The notes below the pieces were generated by a model. That model made no database searches and was not told where the DNA came from. It saw only the letters and a list, made by a program, of their open reading frames with translations. Below are positions 1 through 8,511 of a stretch of 46,208 bases of DNA, piece by piece. The translations under genes were made by a program, and so were the position numbers. This DNA comes from Hyphococcus sp. Lineage in GTDB: Bacteria > Pseudomonadota > Alphaproteobacteria > Caulobacterales > Parvularculaceae. The stretch is from contig JAJFGF010000009.1 of assembly GCA_021776245.1 (NCBI GenBank), positions 1 to 46,208 on the forward strand, in the 5' to 3' direction. Positions within the stretch are counted from its first letter, which is position 1; the number at the start of each line of letters is the position of its first letter.

Positions 1-3000
1 AACCGCGCCGGTCGATCCATCGTGCTCGGCGATGAGCCGTCCGAACGGATCATGGATCATATGGATGGTCGCGCCGGTTTCGGATTTCGAGACCTGTTGG
101 CCATAGGCGTCATAATCATAAGCGGCCTGAAGGACGCCGCCCTCATAGGCCGCAATCATCCGTCCTTCAGCATCATAGGAATAGGTTTTGGTAACGCCGC
201 CGGAGATGTCAGACGACATCTGGCCGCTGGCGAGATAACTTAATGTTCGGCTGGCGGCGGCAGTCACGCTTTGAAGACGATGGGAGCCGGCGCCATAGGA
301 ATAACTGGCGGTGGTCAGCCCCGGGATGAGCGGTCCGCCAGTACGGGTGAGCGCGGTTCTGTTGCCCACAAGATCATAGGCGTAATCGATGGTCCCATAG
401 AGACCGACCGCCTGGGTCAGGCGATTGAGACTGTCATATTGGAAACTGCCGTCGCGATCGGCGCCGATATTGTCGGTGATCGATGTGATGTTGCTGTTGG
501 CGTCATAGGCATAGACAAGATCGAGAACCGAAACACCGGATACTGATGTTTTCAGGGATGAGGCCCGCCCGTCGAGGTCATGCCCGACGCTAAGCGACAG
601 GCCGTTCTCGAAAAGGCCCGATTGCAGCGCCCACAATCCATAATCGCCGCCCAGACCGCCGGAGCCGGAACCGGACATGGGCACAAATTTGATCTGTTTA
701 AAGACGTTGACGAGCGGCGCAGACGCATTTTCCTGCATCCGGATCAACCCAACCGGCCCGTGGATATCATGGGAATATTTAACAACGCGCCCTGACGGAT
801 AGGTCACATTGGTGATGCGCCCATCGGCGGTATAGTCATATTCCAGCGTGTAAGATTGATTGCCCGACGGCCCCGCAATTATTTTTGTTTCCTCAGAGAC
901 CCGGCCGTAAATGTCATAAATATAATCAATCGCAACATCGCCATCGGCGATCGATGTCAACCGCCCGACGCCCTTATTGCCGCTCGGTATTGTCGCATCA
1001 TAGGTGTAATTGCGCGTCGCGGAGGGATCGCCGGCGAAACTCTCGGATGTCATCCGCCCCGCTGCGTCATAGGCGTAGGTCGTTACCTCGCCGCGCGCAT
1101 CGGTCATTTCCGTTAGCAATCCGCGTTCGTCATATCTGTATTCGGTAACGCCGCTGTCAGGGCTGCCGGTTTCAATAATGTCGCCCCAGCCATTACGCAC
1201 ATAAGTGGTGGCGATGTTTTCCGCATCCTCGACTTCATCCGTTGCGCCATCAGAGCGAAGGGTGATGGCGGTGATCCCGCCATCGGGGTCGGTTTCCGAT
1301 ATCAGCTGATTGAGCGCATCGAAGCCATAGTTAAAGATTTCGCTGCGCGGATCGGTGACCGATGTGAGATTATCATTGCGGTCATAGCCATAATCCGCCG
1401 TCTGGCCCACGGCGCCAACGGATTTGAGCATCCGCCCAAGCTCGTCATATTGAAAATCGTGGCGCATCGCGGCAACGCCATTGGTTTTGATGTCTTCGAC
1501 CTTTGTGACATTCGAGAGCAAGTCATAGGTGAACGCGCGCCGTTCACCGATCGCATTTTCAATCGCGGTCAGGCGCCGTGCATCGTCATACTCAAAAATC
1601 GAAAATGGCTGATGCGGGAAATCAATTCGCGTGATCTGGCCGATTCCGTCATACTGAATTTCGGTAACGGCTTCATTGTAACTGCCTGGATAAACGGTGG
1701 TTTTGGTCAGCCGGTTCAGCCCGTCATATTCAAGGGTCGTGACAAGCCCGTTTGCGTCCTGAATGCTGGTCGGCTGGCCGGCTGCATTGACGGCGGTGAT
1801 ATCGGTGCGATGGCCAAGTTCATTGACGACGGCGGCAAGGTTTCCCACCGTGTCATATTCATAGGATACCGTGTCCGATGCGCCCGGCGAAGGTCCGTCC
1901 ACCGAGGAGAGAAGCGCGGGGCGGGCAGACTGAAACGTACCCGGCGGCGTTTCATAGCCGAGTTCAACATTTTCAAATGCCGCATCGCATCGACTGCCGA
2001 TATTATAGGTGCAGGTGAACGAAATGCTGACCTGGCGGGCGCCGGCGGGCGCCGTGGTTTCAAAGTCTCGCGCCGTCCAGTCGGAAAGGGCGATAGACGG
2101 GGCTGAATGGGCAGCGCCGATGGGCGCGCCAACGGCGTCAAGAAATGTTAATGCGCCAAAGCCGGGATTGTTATCGTTCTGGTAATTGCCCTGCAGCCAG
2201 TCGAGTCTCAGGCTGATGCCATTGGCGTCGATCGCGTCATACATCTCGGTCGGAAAGGCGATGGTCTGTTCGACTTCATAGCTTACCTGGCTGCCAGACC
2301 CGCCAATGAGTGTGCGGCCGGCATAAATATACCCGCTGGCAACGGGGTAGCCGCTCACTGTCGTCCAGTCGGGCAACCCGCTCACATCAAATTTTGCATT
2401 GAGCACCGTCAAATCGTCGGAATCCACAATTAAGGGAACCGGATCCGCCGTCGTATAGGCATAAGTCCAGCTTCGGGTTTCGCCATTGGTGGAATAGGGC
2501 AGCGCATGGCCGGTTTTGTCGGTCTGCGTCATTGAGGTCAAAAGACCGCTGGCGTCATAACTATAGGCTGTCTCAAGCTCGGGCGTGGTGATCAAAGTCG
2601 GGCGCGTCAATGTGGCGTGCCACTGCGTGTCGATGGTGCGCGCCTGCGCTGAGCCCGAGCCGACAACGCGCTGTGTCTGCAGATTGCGGCTATTATATAC
2701 GAAAGTCGTGACATTGCCTTCAGCATCGGTAGTTTGCGATACATCGCCTTCGGCGGTGTTGGCGTAAATCGTGTTCGATGCGGCGCAATTAGTGCTGGCG
2801 ACGCCATCGACCGACGTCAGGCGGCGGCGGCCATTGATAAAGTCAAAACCATAAACGGTCTGTTTGTCCACCGCGTTGGTGACCGTGCGGGCGCCTGTTA
2901 TATCGTCATACGCAAGCGTCACCTGTTCCGCGCCGCCGCTATGTTCGCTCAAAATGCCCCGGCCATATTCGTCATAACCCCAGGTCGCATAACGGATGCC

Positions 3001-4236
3001 GCGCGCATCGGTAATGCCCGTCAGTGCGTAACGAAGATCTGTATTTTCATAATGATAGTTGGTCTCAAAAATTTCACTGGCAGCTGTGGTTTTTGTAAAT
3101 TTGATCAGCCGTTCAGACCCGATCATCTCGTGGCCACTTATTATTTCGTGGTCATAGTCATAATCAAGGGTGACGCCGTCCGATGTTTCAATCCGCGCGA
3201 CGCTGTCATTCTCATACGTAAAAAACAGGCTTCGGCCGAGGGAATCGACGATCTTTTCAATGTGGTAAGTGTCGCCGAGATAATCATAGGAACGGTGATA
3301 GCCATCGGGCCAGTCGATGGATTTCAGCCGCATGAGAAACACATATTTGCTGAGCTTGACTTCCGTATAGGTGAAAGTGCGGCCGTCGCCATGCTCCAGG
3401 ATCCAGTGGGGCGTCGGCGTTGCATAGAAATTGAGATCGGCGTCAAATTGCCGGTTTGATATGTAATGGCCTTTGGTGGGGCTGCCCGTAGAATTCATCT
3501 CGGCGACGGCGCCGCCTTCCAAGGAGATGTTGAGCGTACTCCAGTTGTTGAACAGCGGCTGCCAGATTTCGCTCTCATGGTCGAACGACCAGCCAAGACC
3601 CATTCCATGTTTGCCGTCACTTGCCAGGCTGCTGCGATAGGTTCTGGAAATTTCAAATGGCCGCGGGCCGGGCATCACATAATCCACAACCCGCTCGACC
3701 TTGTCGCCTGTGGAAATCTCAATCGGATTTCCTGCAACGGGATTTCCCCCAGCCGGATTTCCCGCTACCGAATCTCCCTCAACATTGCATTGTTGCCATT
3801 TTTTATTGACGAACCACGGCTTTTCGATTGGGTCTGGATCGCAAGAAATTCCATTTTGATCGTGTCCGGCGTCGCAGTTAAGGTGGGCAACGCCGCCAGT
3901 GCCGGGTCCGCCACTGGAATTCGCCAGCCCCCCGTTCGATTTTCTATGCACGCAGCTCATGCGGCCTGGCGATGGGTCAAATTCATTGGGCCCGAGCGGT
4001 CCGGCGCCATTATGGGCGCGCCAGCTATATTCACAGGCCGCGTGCGGGGACGAAAATTCCGCCACCGGCGTGCTTGGCGGAAGCACAGGATCCCAGTCCG
4101 TCAGTGCCTGCGCCATCGCGGGCGAGGGGGCGCCGGCAATGAAAAAAAGGACAAGCCCGAGAAAACCAAAAAACACTGTGCCATTTATATGGGAAGATAA
4201 TATACCAGTAAAACCAAAGCGATTTTGTACGTACAT
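1..4236 (-). CDS. Exported RHS/YD-repeat protein, C-terminus beyond window edge
   Basis: A continuous minus-strand reading frame of 1412 codons runs off the left edge. The ATG at 4236 follows a GGGGA ribosome-binding site, and a TGA lies in frame just upstream. Residues 1-42 form a long signal peptide (hydrophobic core at about 21-36, AMA-Q cleavage). A shorter alternative is the GTG at 4176. A DUF6531-type entry motif (GNPIEISTGDK) sits near residue 169, preceded by a short AGNP-type repeat. YD repeats of the type YDxxGR and YDxLNRL fill roughly residues 300-560 and 785-1412. Between them, at about 613-764, is a beta-rich module resembling carbohydrate-binding jelly rolls. RHS/WapA-family proteins build a beta-cage shell around a variable C-terminal effector. 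The core DPxGR..PDP signature and any toxin tip would lie outside the window. The ORFs on the opposite strand are shadows. Export and YD architecture are clear; the effector is unknown. Confidence 0.9.
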   Translation of the reverse strand, partial: MYVQNRFGFTGILSSHINGTVFFGFLGLVLFFIAGAPSPAMAQALTDWDPVLPPSTPVAEFSSPHAACEYSWRAHNGAGPLGPNEFDPSPGRMSCVHRKSNGGLANSSGGPGTGGVAHLNCDAGHDQNGISCDPDPIEKPWFVNKKWQQCNVEGDSVAGNPAGGNPVAGNPIEISTGDKVERVVDYVMPGPRPFEISRTYRSSLASDGKHGMGLGWSFDHESEIWQPLFNNWSTLNISLEGGAVAEMNSTGSPTKGHYISNRQFDADLNFYATPTPHWILEHGDGRTFTYTEVKLSKYVFLMRLKSIDWPDGYHRSYDYLGDTYHIEKIVDSLGRSLFFTYENDSVARIETSDGVTLDYDYDHEIISGHEMIGSERLIKFTKTTAASEIFETNYHYENTDLRYALTGITDARGIRYATWGYDEYGRGILSEHSGGAEQVTLAYDDITGARTVTNAVDKQTVYGFDFINGRRRLTSVDGVASTNCAASNTIYANTAEGDVSQTTDAEGNVTTFVYNSRNLQTQRVVGSGSAQARTIDTQWHATLTRPTLITTPELETAYSYDASGLLTSMTQTDKTGHALPYSTNGETRSWTYAYTTADPVPLIVDSDDLTVLNAKFDVSGLPDWTTVSGYPVASGYIYAGRTLIGGSGSQVSYEVEQTIAFPTEMYDAIDANGISLRLDWLQGNYQNDNNPGFGALTFLDAVGAPIGAAHSAPSIALSDWTARDFETTAPAGARQVSISFTCTYNIGSRCDAAFENVELGYETPPGTFQSARPALLSSVDGPSPGASDTVSYEYDTVGNLAAVVNELGHRTDITAVNAAGQPTSIQDANGLVTTLEYDGLNRLTKTTVYPGSYNEAVTEIQYDGIGQITRIDFPHQPFSIFEYDDARRLTAIENAIGERRAFTYDLLSNVTKVEDIKTNGVAAMRHDFQYDELGRMLKSVGAVGQTADYGYDRNDNLTSVTDPRSEIFNYGFDALNQLISETDPDGGITAITLRSDGATDEVEDAENIATTYVRNGWGDIIETGSPDSGVTEYRYDERGLLTEMTDARGEVTTYAYDAAGRMTSESFAGDPSATRNYTYDATIPSGNKGVGRLTSIADGDVAIDYIYDIYGRVSEETKIIAGPSGNQSYTLEYDYTADGRITNVTYPSGRVVKYSHDIHGPVGLIRMQENASAPLVNVFKQIKFVPMSGSGSGGLGGDYGLWALQSGLFENGLSLSVGHDLDGRASSLKTSVSGVSVLDLVYAYDANSNITSITDNIGADRDGSFQYDSLNRLTQAVGLYGTIDYAYDLVGNRTALTRTGGPLIPGLTTASYSYGAGSHRLQSVTAAASRTLSYLASGQMSSDISGGVTKTYSYDAEGRMIAAYEGGVLQAAYDYDAYGQQVSKSETGATIHMIHDPFGRLIAEHDGSTGAV
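3726..3778. repeat. Short degenerate tandem repeat coding for AGNP motifs
   Basis: Three to four imperfect copies of a roughly 15-18 base unit built on GGATTTCC lie inside the RHS gene. On the minus strand they encode VAGNPAGGNPVAGNP, just before the conserved GNPIEISTGD entry motif. It is probably a flexible linker that can expand or contract by slippage. Confidence 0.55.
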
Positions 4237-4293
4237 AATATATCCCCAATTTAGTCAAAAGCACATGGCTAGTTCATGATGGACGCTCCAGTA

Positions 4294-4305
4294 AACACAT
4301 GTGTT
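4294..4305. promoter_or_regulatory. 12-bp perfect palindrome upstream of the RHS gene
   Basis: AACACATGTGTT is a perfect palindrome 58 bases upstream of the RHS start codon, in the 215-base gap between that gene and the sulfotransferase operon. Its position fits an operator for a dimeric regulator. No regulator can be named, and chance occurrence is possible. I saw no convincing gene in the rest of the gap. Confidence 0.35.
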
Positions 4306-4451
4306 GATTCGTATTTCAGCAACAGCCGCTTTGATGAGAGGGTGATTGCCAGAAAGTTGGGCGATTAAAACCGTCGCCGTCGCAATTATCGCAATTTTTG
4401 AACGGGTTTCCTGTCAGGCACTCGACCCGCCACAAACCATAATTTACGCGA

Positions 4452-5270
4452 TCAGTTCATTCGATAGCCAAACGCGCGCAGCATATCGCCGCCGATATTG
4501 TTGACGAGATCGCGTTGCGCCGATGACAGATCGTTGCGCCAGCGGCCGACGCGATCATCACTGATCGGCTTTGCCAGGCGCGGCCGGCTTTCGCATTCTA
4601 TTCCCACAAGCGGGATTTCGTTGTCGTAAAATTTATTAACCCGATCATCGAAGGGTTCTTCCAGAAACTCAAACAACGCATGCAATGTCTGTGCTGGCTT
4701 ATCAGCGAGGCGTTCATAGGGAAGAACATGAAACCGCTGTGGATTATCGATTGTCTGTTCCGCCTGACGCCCGATGCCCGCAAGACCCGACCAATAGTGC
4801 GCCGCTGCGGCCGCATCGGTGACATGAGCAAAGGGCGCCCCCGTCTGTGGATCGCGCCAGTCACGCTGGAGAAGCGAGGCGACAACGTCGCGCCCGTCGC
4901 GGACGACGTGAATGAATTTGGCTGCGGGAAACAGGATCGCGAGGTCCTTAAAGGCAAGCAGGTTAAGCGGCGTCTTTTCAACGACCAGGCGCTTTTCCCA
5001 TGCTGCTGGCGCTTCCGCTAGTAATTTCCAAATGGCGTTTGAAAAATTCTTTCTAATGGAGCCGGGCTGAAGCGCAAAATGCTTTTCGTGCAGATCTCCG
5101 AGCCGGCCGGAAAATTCGCGCCACTGCATCGGCAGGCCTGGCAGAATACCGCTGTCCGGGCCGCAAAAAACATGCGGATGGGCGCTGAGAATAGCGCGCA
5201 ATAACGTCAAGCCGGAGCGCGGTGCGCCGCCGGCGAAAACGAGGCCCTTACCAGTCATCGCTATCTGCAT
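4452..5270 (-). CDS. PAPS-dependent sulfotransferase (Sulfotransfer_3 family), copy 2 of operon
   Basis: The protein has 272 residues. The 5'-phosphosulfate loop reads GGAPRSGLTLLRAIL at residues 14-28. The 3'-phosphate-binding motif is VVRDGRDVVASLL, with Arg124 and Arg127. The conserved VEKTPLN segment precedes it at about 97. The family transfers sulfate from PAPS to a hydroxyl acceptor. The start overlaps the end of the preceding sulfotransferase gene by 23 bases, or by 11 if the second ATG at 5258 is used, so the two are translationally coupled. The loop has Leu where its neighbour has Thr (RSGLT versus RSGTT). After the loop it reads CGPDSG, where the neighbour has CGPELR. The two are therefore diverged paralogues that may act on different acceptors. 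The acceptor cannot be read from sequence. Confidence 0.9.
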   Translation of the reverse strand: MQIAMTGKGLVFAGGAPRSGLTLLRAILSAHPHVFCGPDSGILPGLPMQWREFSGRLGDLHEKHFALQPGSIRKNFSNAIWKLLAEAPAAWEKRLVVEKTPLNLLAFKDLAILFPAAKFIHVVRDGRDVVASLLQRDWRDPQTGAPFAHVTDAAAAAHYWSGLAGIGRQAEQTIDNPQRFHVLPYERLADKPAQTLHALFEFLEEPFDDRVNKFYDNEIPLVGIECESRPRLAKPISDDRVGRWRNDLSSAQRDLVNNIGGDMLRAFGYRMN

Positions 5271-6051
5271 AATCCAGCTTTTTCAAAAGCGCGCCTGCCT
5301 GCTTTTTTACCGCCGCTTTTGCCGCCGGGGAGAGGTCCCGGCGCCACCGGCCAACCGACTGTAAATAAAGCGGCCTGGCAATCTGATCGGCGCTTGCTTC
5401 AGCAACGCCGGCGCGAATATGTTCGCCCAAATGAAATGACAGGGGGTCGTCGCTCCATCGCTCGCCGAGGAATTCAAACAGCGCGCCTAAAGTCTCACGC
5501 GGATCCCTCACAAGATTTTCATAGTGCAATTTATGTATTCTTACGCCGGCTGTTTCCGCGTCGAGACCGGCCGTAACCTGACGCACCCATGTCGCCGCTG
5601 CAATCGCCGGATCGCGCGTCATCGCCATCGGCGCGCCAGTGCGGGCGTCGGTCCAGTCCATCGTGAGGAGAGAGGCGGCGACATCACGGCCGTCGCGAAT
5701 GATGTGAACAAAATCGGCGTCCGGAAAGAGCTCATTGAGCTCGGTAAAATGCAAGACATTCGCCGGGGTCTTTTCAGCGATGCGGGCTTTGCCGCGCGCG
5801 GCGCGATAAGGCTCAAGGAAAGATCCGATCAGGGCGCTAAACGCATCGTTTAGATGCGCCGGCGTCAGACCGTAATATGCCTGCAGATTATCGCCGCAAA
5901 ACTGACGGGTCTGCGTCGTAAAACTCGCCAATGCCGGAATGACCCGCAGTTCCGGCCCGCAGGCGATATTCGGGTGCCGGTCGATCATCGCCCGCATCAG
6001 CGTCGTGCCGGATCGCGGCATGCCGCCAATGAATATGGGGCGCGAGATCAT
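5248..6051 (-). CDS. PAPS-dependent sulfotransferase resembling tyrosylprotein sulfotransferases, copy 1 of operon
   Basis: I chose the ATG at 6051, four bases after the stop of the oxygenase gene, giving 267 residues. The frame stays open upstream to 6150, but that stretch only antisenses or overlaps the oxygenase gene. The PAPS loop GGMPRSGTTLMRAMID lies at residues 9-24 and is followed by HPNIACGPELRVIPAL. This block closely resembles the corresponding part of animal tyrosylprotein sulfotransferases as I remember it. It is followed by EKTPAN and by IIRDGRDVAASLL, which binds the 3'-phosphate. Family membership is secure. That the acceptor is a protein tyrosine is my inference from the loop region only. 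It is the middle gene of a tight operon with the oxygenase and the second sulfotransferase. Confidence 0.9.
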   Translation of the reverse strand: MISRPIFIGGMPRSGTTLMRAMIDRHPNIACGPELRVIPALASFTTQTRQFCGDNLQAYYGLTPAHLNDAFSALIGSFLEPYRAARGKARIAEKTPANVLHFTELNELFPDADFVHIIRDGRDVAASLLTMDWTDARTGAPMAMTRDPAIAAATWVRQVTAGLDAETAGVRIHKLHYENLVRDPRETLGALFEFLGERWSDDPLSFHLGEHIRAGVAEASADQIARPLYLQSVGRWRRDLSPAAKAAVKKQAGALLKKLDYADSDDW

Positions 6052-6055
6052 GTCA

Positions 6056-6874
6056 TCATTGATTGTTTTTCGAAGGCAGTCCGAGGGGGTCGGCACCGGA
6101 GCGCAGCCAGCCGGTGATCGAATAACGCGGCGCCCCGGCGAAAGGCGCAACAGCGCTCACTGAGTGTTTTTGCGGCACGCTGAAAATGTTGAGCGCATTA
6201 AATACCGGGGTGAAAGCTTCGATGATATGGCCGTTGCTGTCGTAAAACTGCAGTAAACCGCCCCAGTCAGCGCGCCACTCCCTGGTCAGATTCAAAACAT
6301 AGGCGCAACATCGGTTCTTACCCGAAACATTATCGTCATGCACCGTCAAAAAATGGCCAGGTTCATATTTTGTGGCCTGGGCGTCGGTGAATTTGATCGT
6401 GTCGTCGCCGGTAACAGCGCGAACAAATTCCAGGAAAGGCGGGCTGTTGAGGAACTCGAAAACACGGCGCAACAACCCGTCGGGCAGACGCCCGCTGTAA
6501 TAGGAATCATAAATCGGGTAGTTGGCGAAAAGGTACTGAAATTCCCAGCGCGCCTGATTGTGCACGGCGTCGGCGAATTTGATCTGATCGTCGCTGGAAA
6601 GCGCGGCCATGCCTGCGGCGTCGAGATCGAGATGCTGGCCATTATTATTGGTGACGAGGTTCCAGCGGGTATCCTTTGCAATTGTCTCGATGACGGCCTC
6701 GGCGCTGTCGGCGGCAAGAATATTTGGAATATGCACGCGGCCCGACCTTTTGAATCGGTTCTGCAGGTCAGCGAGGTCATTGCGTTTCGCAAGCCGCAGC
6801 TCATCGCTTCGCGTTAACGATTTTCCGGGCGACGCTGATTCAGCCGCTATTGTTGTGTGAGTCGAAATTTCCAT
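6056..6874 (-). CDS. Fe(II)/2-oxoglutarate-dependent oxygenase, prolyl-hydroxylase-like
   Basis: The ATG at 6874 gives 272 residues; a GTG at 6892 would add six. Neither start has a strong ribosome-binding site. The double-stranded beta-helix core is visible. The metal motif HxD is in FLTVHDDNVSG (His179, Asp181), the distal histidine is in VPQKHSVSAV (His237), and the 2-oxoglutarate arginine is in PRYSITGWLRSG (Arg250). The segments YVLNLTREWRADWGGLLQF and RYSITGW resemble the Tpa1/OGFOD1 group of prolyl hydroxylases that act on proteins; this subgroup call is an inference. It is the first gene of an operon with two sulfotransferases, which suggests that oxidation and sulfation act on one substrate. 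No signal peptide is visible, so it should be cytoplasmic. Confidence 0.88.
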   Translation of the reverse strand: MEISTHTTIAAESASPGKSLTRSDELRLAKRNDLADLQNRFKRSGRVHIPNILAADSAEAVIETIAKDTRWNLVTNNNGQHLDLDAAGMAALSSDDQIKFADAVHNQARWEFQYLFANYPIYDSYYSGRLPDGLLRRVFEFLNSPPFLEFVRAVTGDDTIKFTDAQATKYEPGHFLTVHDDNVSGKNRCCAYVLNLTREWRADWGGLLQFYDSNGHIIEAFTPVFNALNIFSVPQKHSVSAVAPFAGAPRYSITGWLRSGADPLGLPSKNNQ

Positions 6875-7065
6875 GAGCGTCAAAGTACGCACGCCGCCGG
6901 TTGAAATCCTGATGGCGTCCTGAGGGAAATGTGAGGGATGAACGGTTCACCGAACTGTGAGAACGCGTCGTCGAAAAACAGGATTCTGCGATTGAGTTGA
7001 AGGTCGATTGGGCGGTTAACTGTCAATAACGATCAACAAATCATTGATGCGCAAATGTGGTTCGG

Positions 7066-7572
7066 ATGAAGCAAAGGGTGTCTTCCGTGAATGTCCCGGA
7101 GGCTGACGTCTATCTGTTGTACGAATTTGCGGTCTATCCGCGCCGAAATGTCATTGTTGGTCCGGTTGAGACATATCAGATTGAGCCAAAAGTAATGGAC
7201 GTCTTGAGCGCTTTAATGGCGCGGCGCGGCGATGTCTTGTCGCGCGAGGAATTGATCGCGGCTGTCTGGACCGATCGCGTCGGCGGCGATGAACGTTTGA
7301 CCAGGGCAATCTCTCAATTGCGGAAGGCGTTTCTTGACAGCGTAAAAAGCCCCCGTTTTATCGAGACTGTGCCCAAGCGGGGTTATCGCCTGGTCTGCCC
7401 CGTCGGTGTTGAGCCGCGCGGCCAAAATCTTAAACATGGGGAAAACGCCAGCCTTGATTTCCTCGCAGCTGAGCCGCGTGTGGATTTCGACCGGCGCGCG
7501 GCGATCGTGGTTGCCGGACTGGCGGTGGGCGTCTTGATCATTCTCGTCGCGGTCGGTTTTGCGCTGGCTTGA
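7066..7572 (+). CDS. Membrane-anchored winged-helix transcriptional regulator (ToxR/CadC type)
   Basis: About 168 residues are read from the ATG at 7066; a GTG lies nine bases earlier. The N-terminal part is an OmpR/PhoB-type winged helix (Trans_reg_C). It shows the pattern EPKVMDVLSALMARRGDVLSREELIAAVW, then the recognition helix, then the wing signature SPRFIETVPKRGYRLVCPV. Residues near the C-terminus form one transmembrane helix (AAIVVAGLAVGVLIILVAVGFALA), with no periplasmic sensor domain after it. Most ToxR/CadC proteins carry a periplasmic domain or TPRs there, so this is a minimal version. It is divergent from the oxygenase-sulfotransferase operon across roughly 190 bases and could regulate it, although only position supports this. 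Confidence 0.85.
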   Translation: MKQRVSSVNVPEADVYLLYEFAVYPRRNVIVGPVETYQIEPKVMDVLSALMARRGDVLSREELIAAVWTDRVGGDERLTRAISQLRKAFLDSVKSPRFIETVPKRGYRLVCPVGVEPRGQNLKHGENASLDFLAAEPRVDFDRRAAIVVAGLAVGVLIILVAVGFALA

Positions 7573-7625
7573 GGTGCGATGACCAGGAATGAGCTTGTTT
7601 CAGGCAAGCCGGGAAAACGCGCAAC

Positions 7626-8396
7626 TCAGCGTTTGATTGCGGTCAGCATATAATTGACATCCGTGTCTTTGCTGATGCGCCAGACATCCATGAGTGGATT
7701 GTAAGTCACGCCCGCTTCGGCGGTTATGGTCAGCCCAGCTCTGGTCAATGCGGCCTTCGCCTCATCGGGTTTGACGAATTTGCGGGGATCATGGGCGCCG
7801 GCCGGCAGCCACCGCAGAATATATTCGGCGCCGATCTTCGCCAGCGCCAGGGCTTTCAGCGTCCGGTTGATGGTCGCCAACACCATCATGCCGCCGGGTT
7901 TTAAAAGGCCGGCCGAACCTTTGAGGAACAGCGCGACATCGGCCACATGTTCAACGACTTCTAAATTGAGAACGATATCAAACGGCGCCTCGTTATGTGC
8001 GATAAGCGTTTCGACTGTTGACGTGCGGTAATCAATATCGAGGCCCAATGGCGTTGCATGCGCCAAAGCGGTTTTGATATTGCGTTCCGACGCATCGATC
8101 GCGACCACTTCGGCGCCGAGACGGCGCATGGGTTCAGCGACCAGACCGCCGCCGCAGCCTATGTCGATGAGGCGCAAACCTTCCAGCGGTTTTTTCGCGC
8201 GCCGGTCTCGCCCAAAATGTGCGCAGGCGCCATCGCGAATATAAGCGAGGCGCACCGGGTTAAATTTATGGAGCGGCTTAAATTTTCCAAATGGATCCCA
8301 CCACTCATCGGCGATAGCCGCAAATTTTTCGACCTCAGCCGGGTTAATGGTGGATTTGCTCCGCGACGGCGCAGAATCGGTCTCAATTTGCGTCAT
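7626..8396 (-). CDS. ubiG: Ubiquinone biosynthesis O-methyltransferase UbiG
   Basis: 256 residues, the family's usual length. The SAM-binding motif [15 protein letters not shown] is present. It is followed by the acidic motif [11 protein letters not shown] and by the post-motif [13 protein letters not shown]. The N-terminal [26 protein letters not shown] segment is typical of UbiG. The enzyme carries out both O-methylation steps of ubiquinone synthesis at the inner face of the membrane. It is transcribed divergently from lysC, an arrangement common in Alphaproteobacteria. Confidence 0.96.
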   Translation of the reverse strand: MTQIETDSAPSRSKSTINPAEVEKFAAIADEWWDPFGKFKPLHKFNPVRLAYIRDGACAHFGRDRRAKKPLEGLRLIDIGCGGGLVAEPMRRLGAEVVAIDASERNIKTALAHATPLGLDIDYRTSTVETLIAHNEAPFDIVLNLEVVEHVADVALFLKGSAGLLKPGGMMVLATINRTLKALALAKIGAEYILRWLPAGAHDPRKFVKPDEAKAALTRAGLTITAEAGVTYNPLMDVWRISKDTDVNYMLTAIKR

Positions 8397-8511
8397 AGCC
8401 TTCTGATCCTCGGTTGCGCCGCCGGGACTGGCTGCCTAGAGATACGCGCGAGATTTAGTTTCATGGTTATTATATACAAGACGGCAAGTTTTCGCAGGTC
8501 ATAATCCCCTC

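Noticed and set aside
1450-4200. Several long plus-strand frames (1450-2106, 2734-3459, 3466-4200)
   Set aside because: They are antisense to the RHS gene, whose minus-strand frame is continuous with YD repeats; their translations have no family features.
4031-4264. Minus-strand frame of 77 residues ahead of the RHS gene
   Set aside because: It reads the RHS leader in the wrong frame; the frame starting at 4236 has a ribosome-binding site, a signal peptide and the repeats.
4276-4368. Short plus-strand frame with a Tyr next to acidic residues, a possible sulfated peptide
   Set aside because: It has no ribosome-binding site or signal peptide and lies on the opposite strand to the operon. It could only be revived if conserved in relatives.
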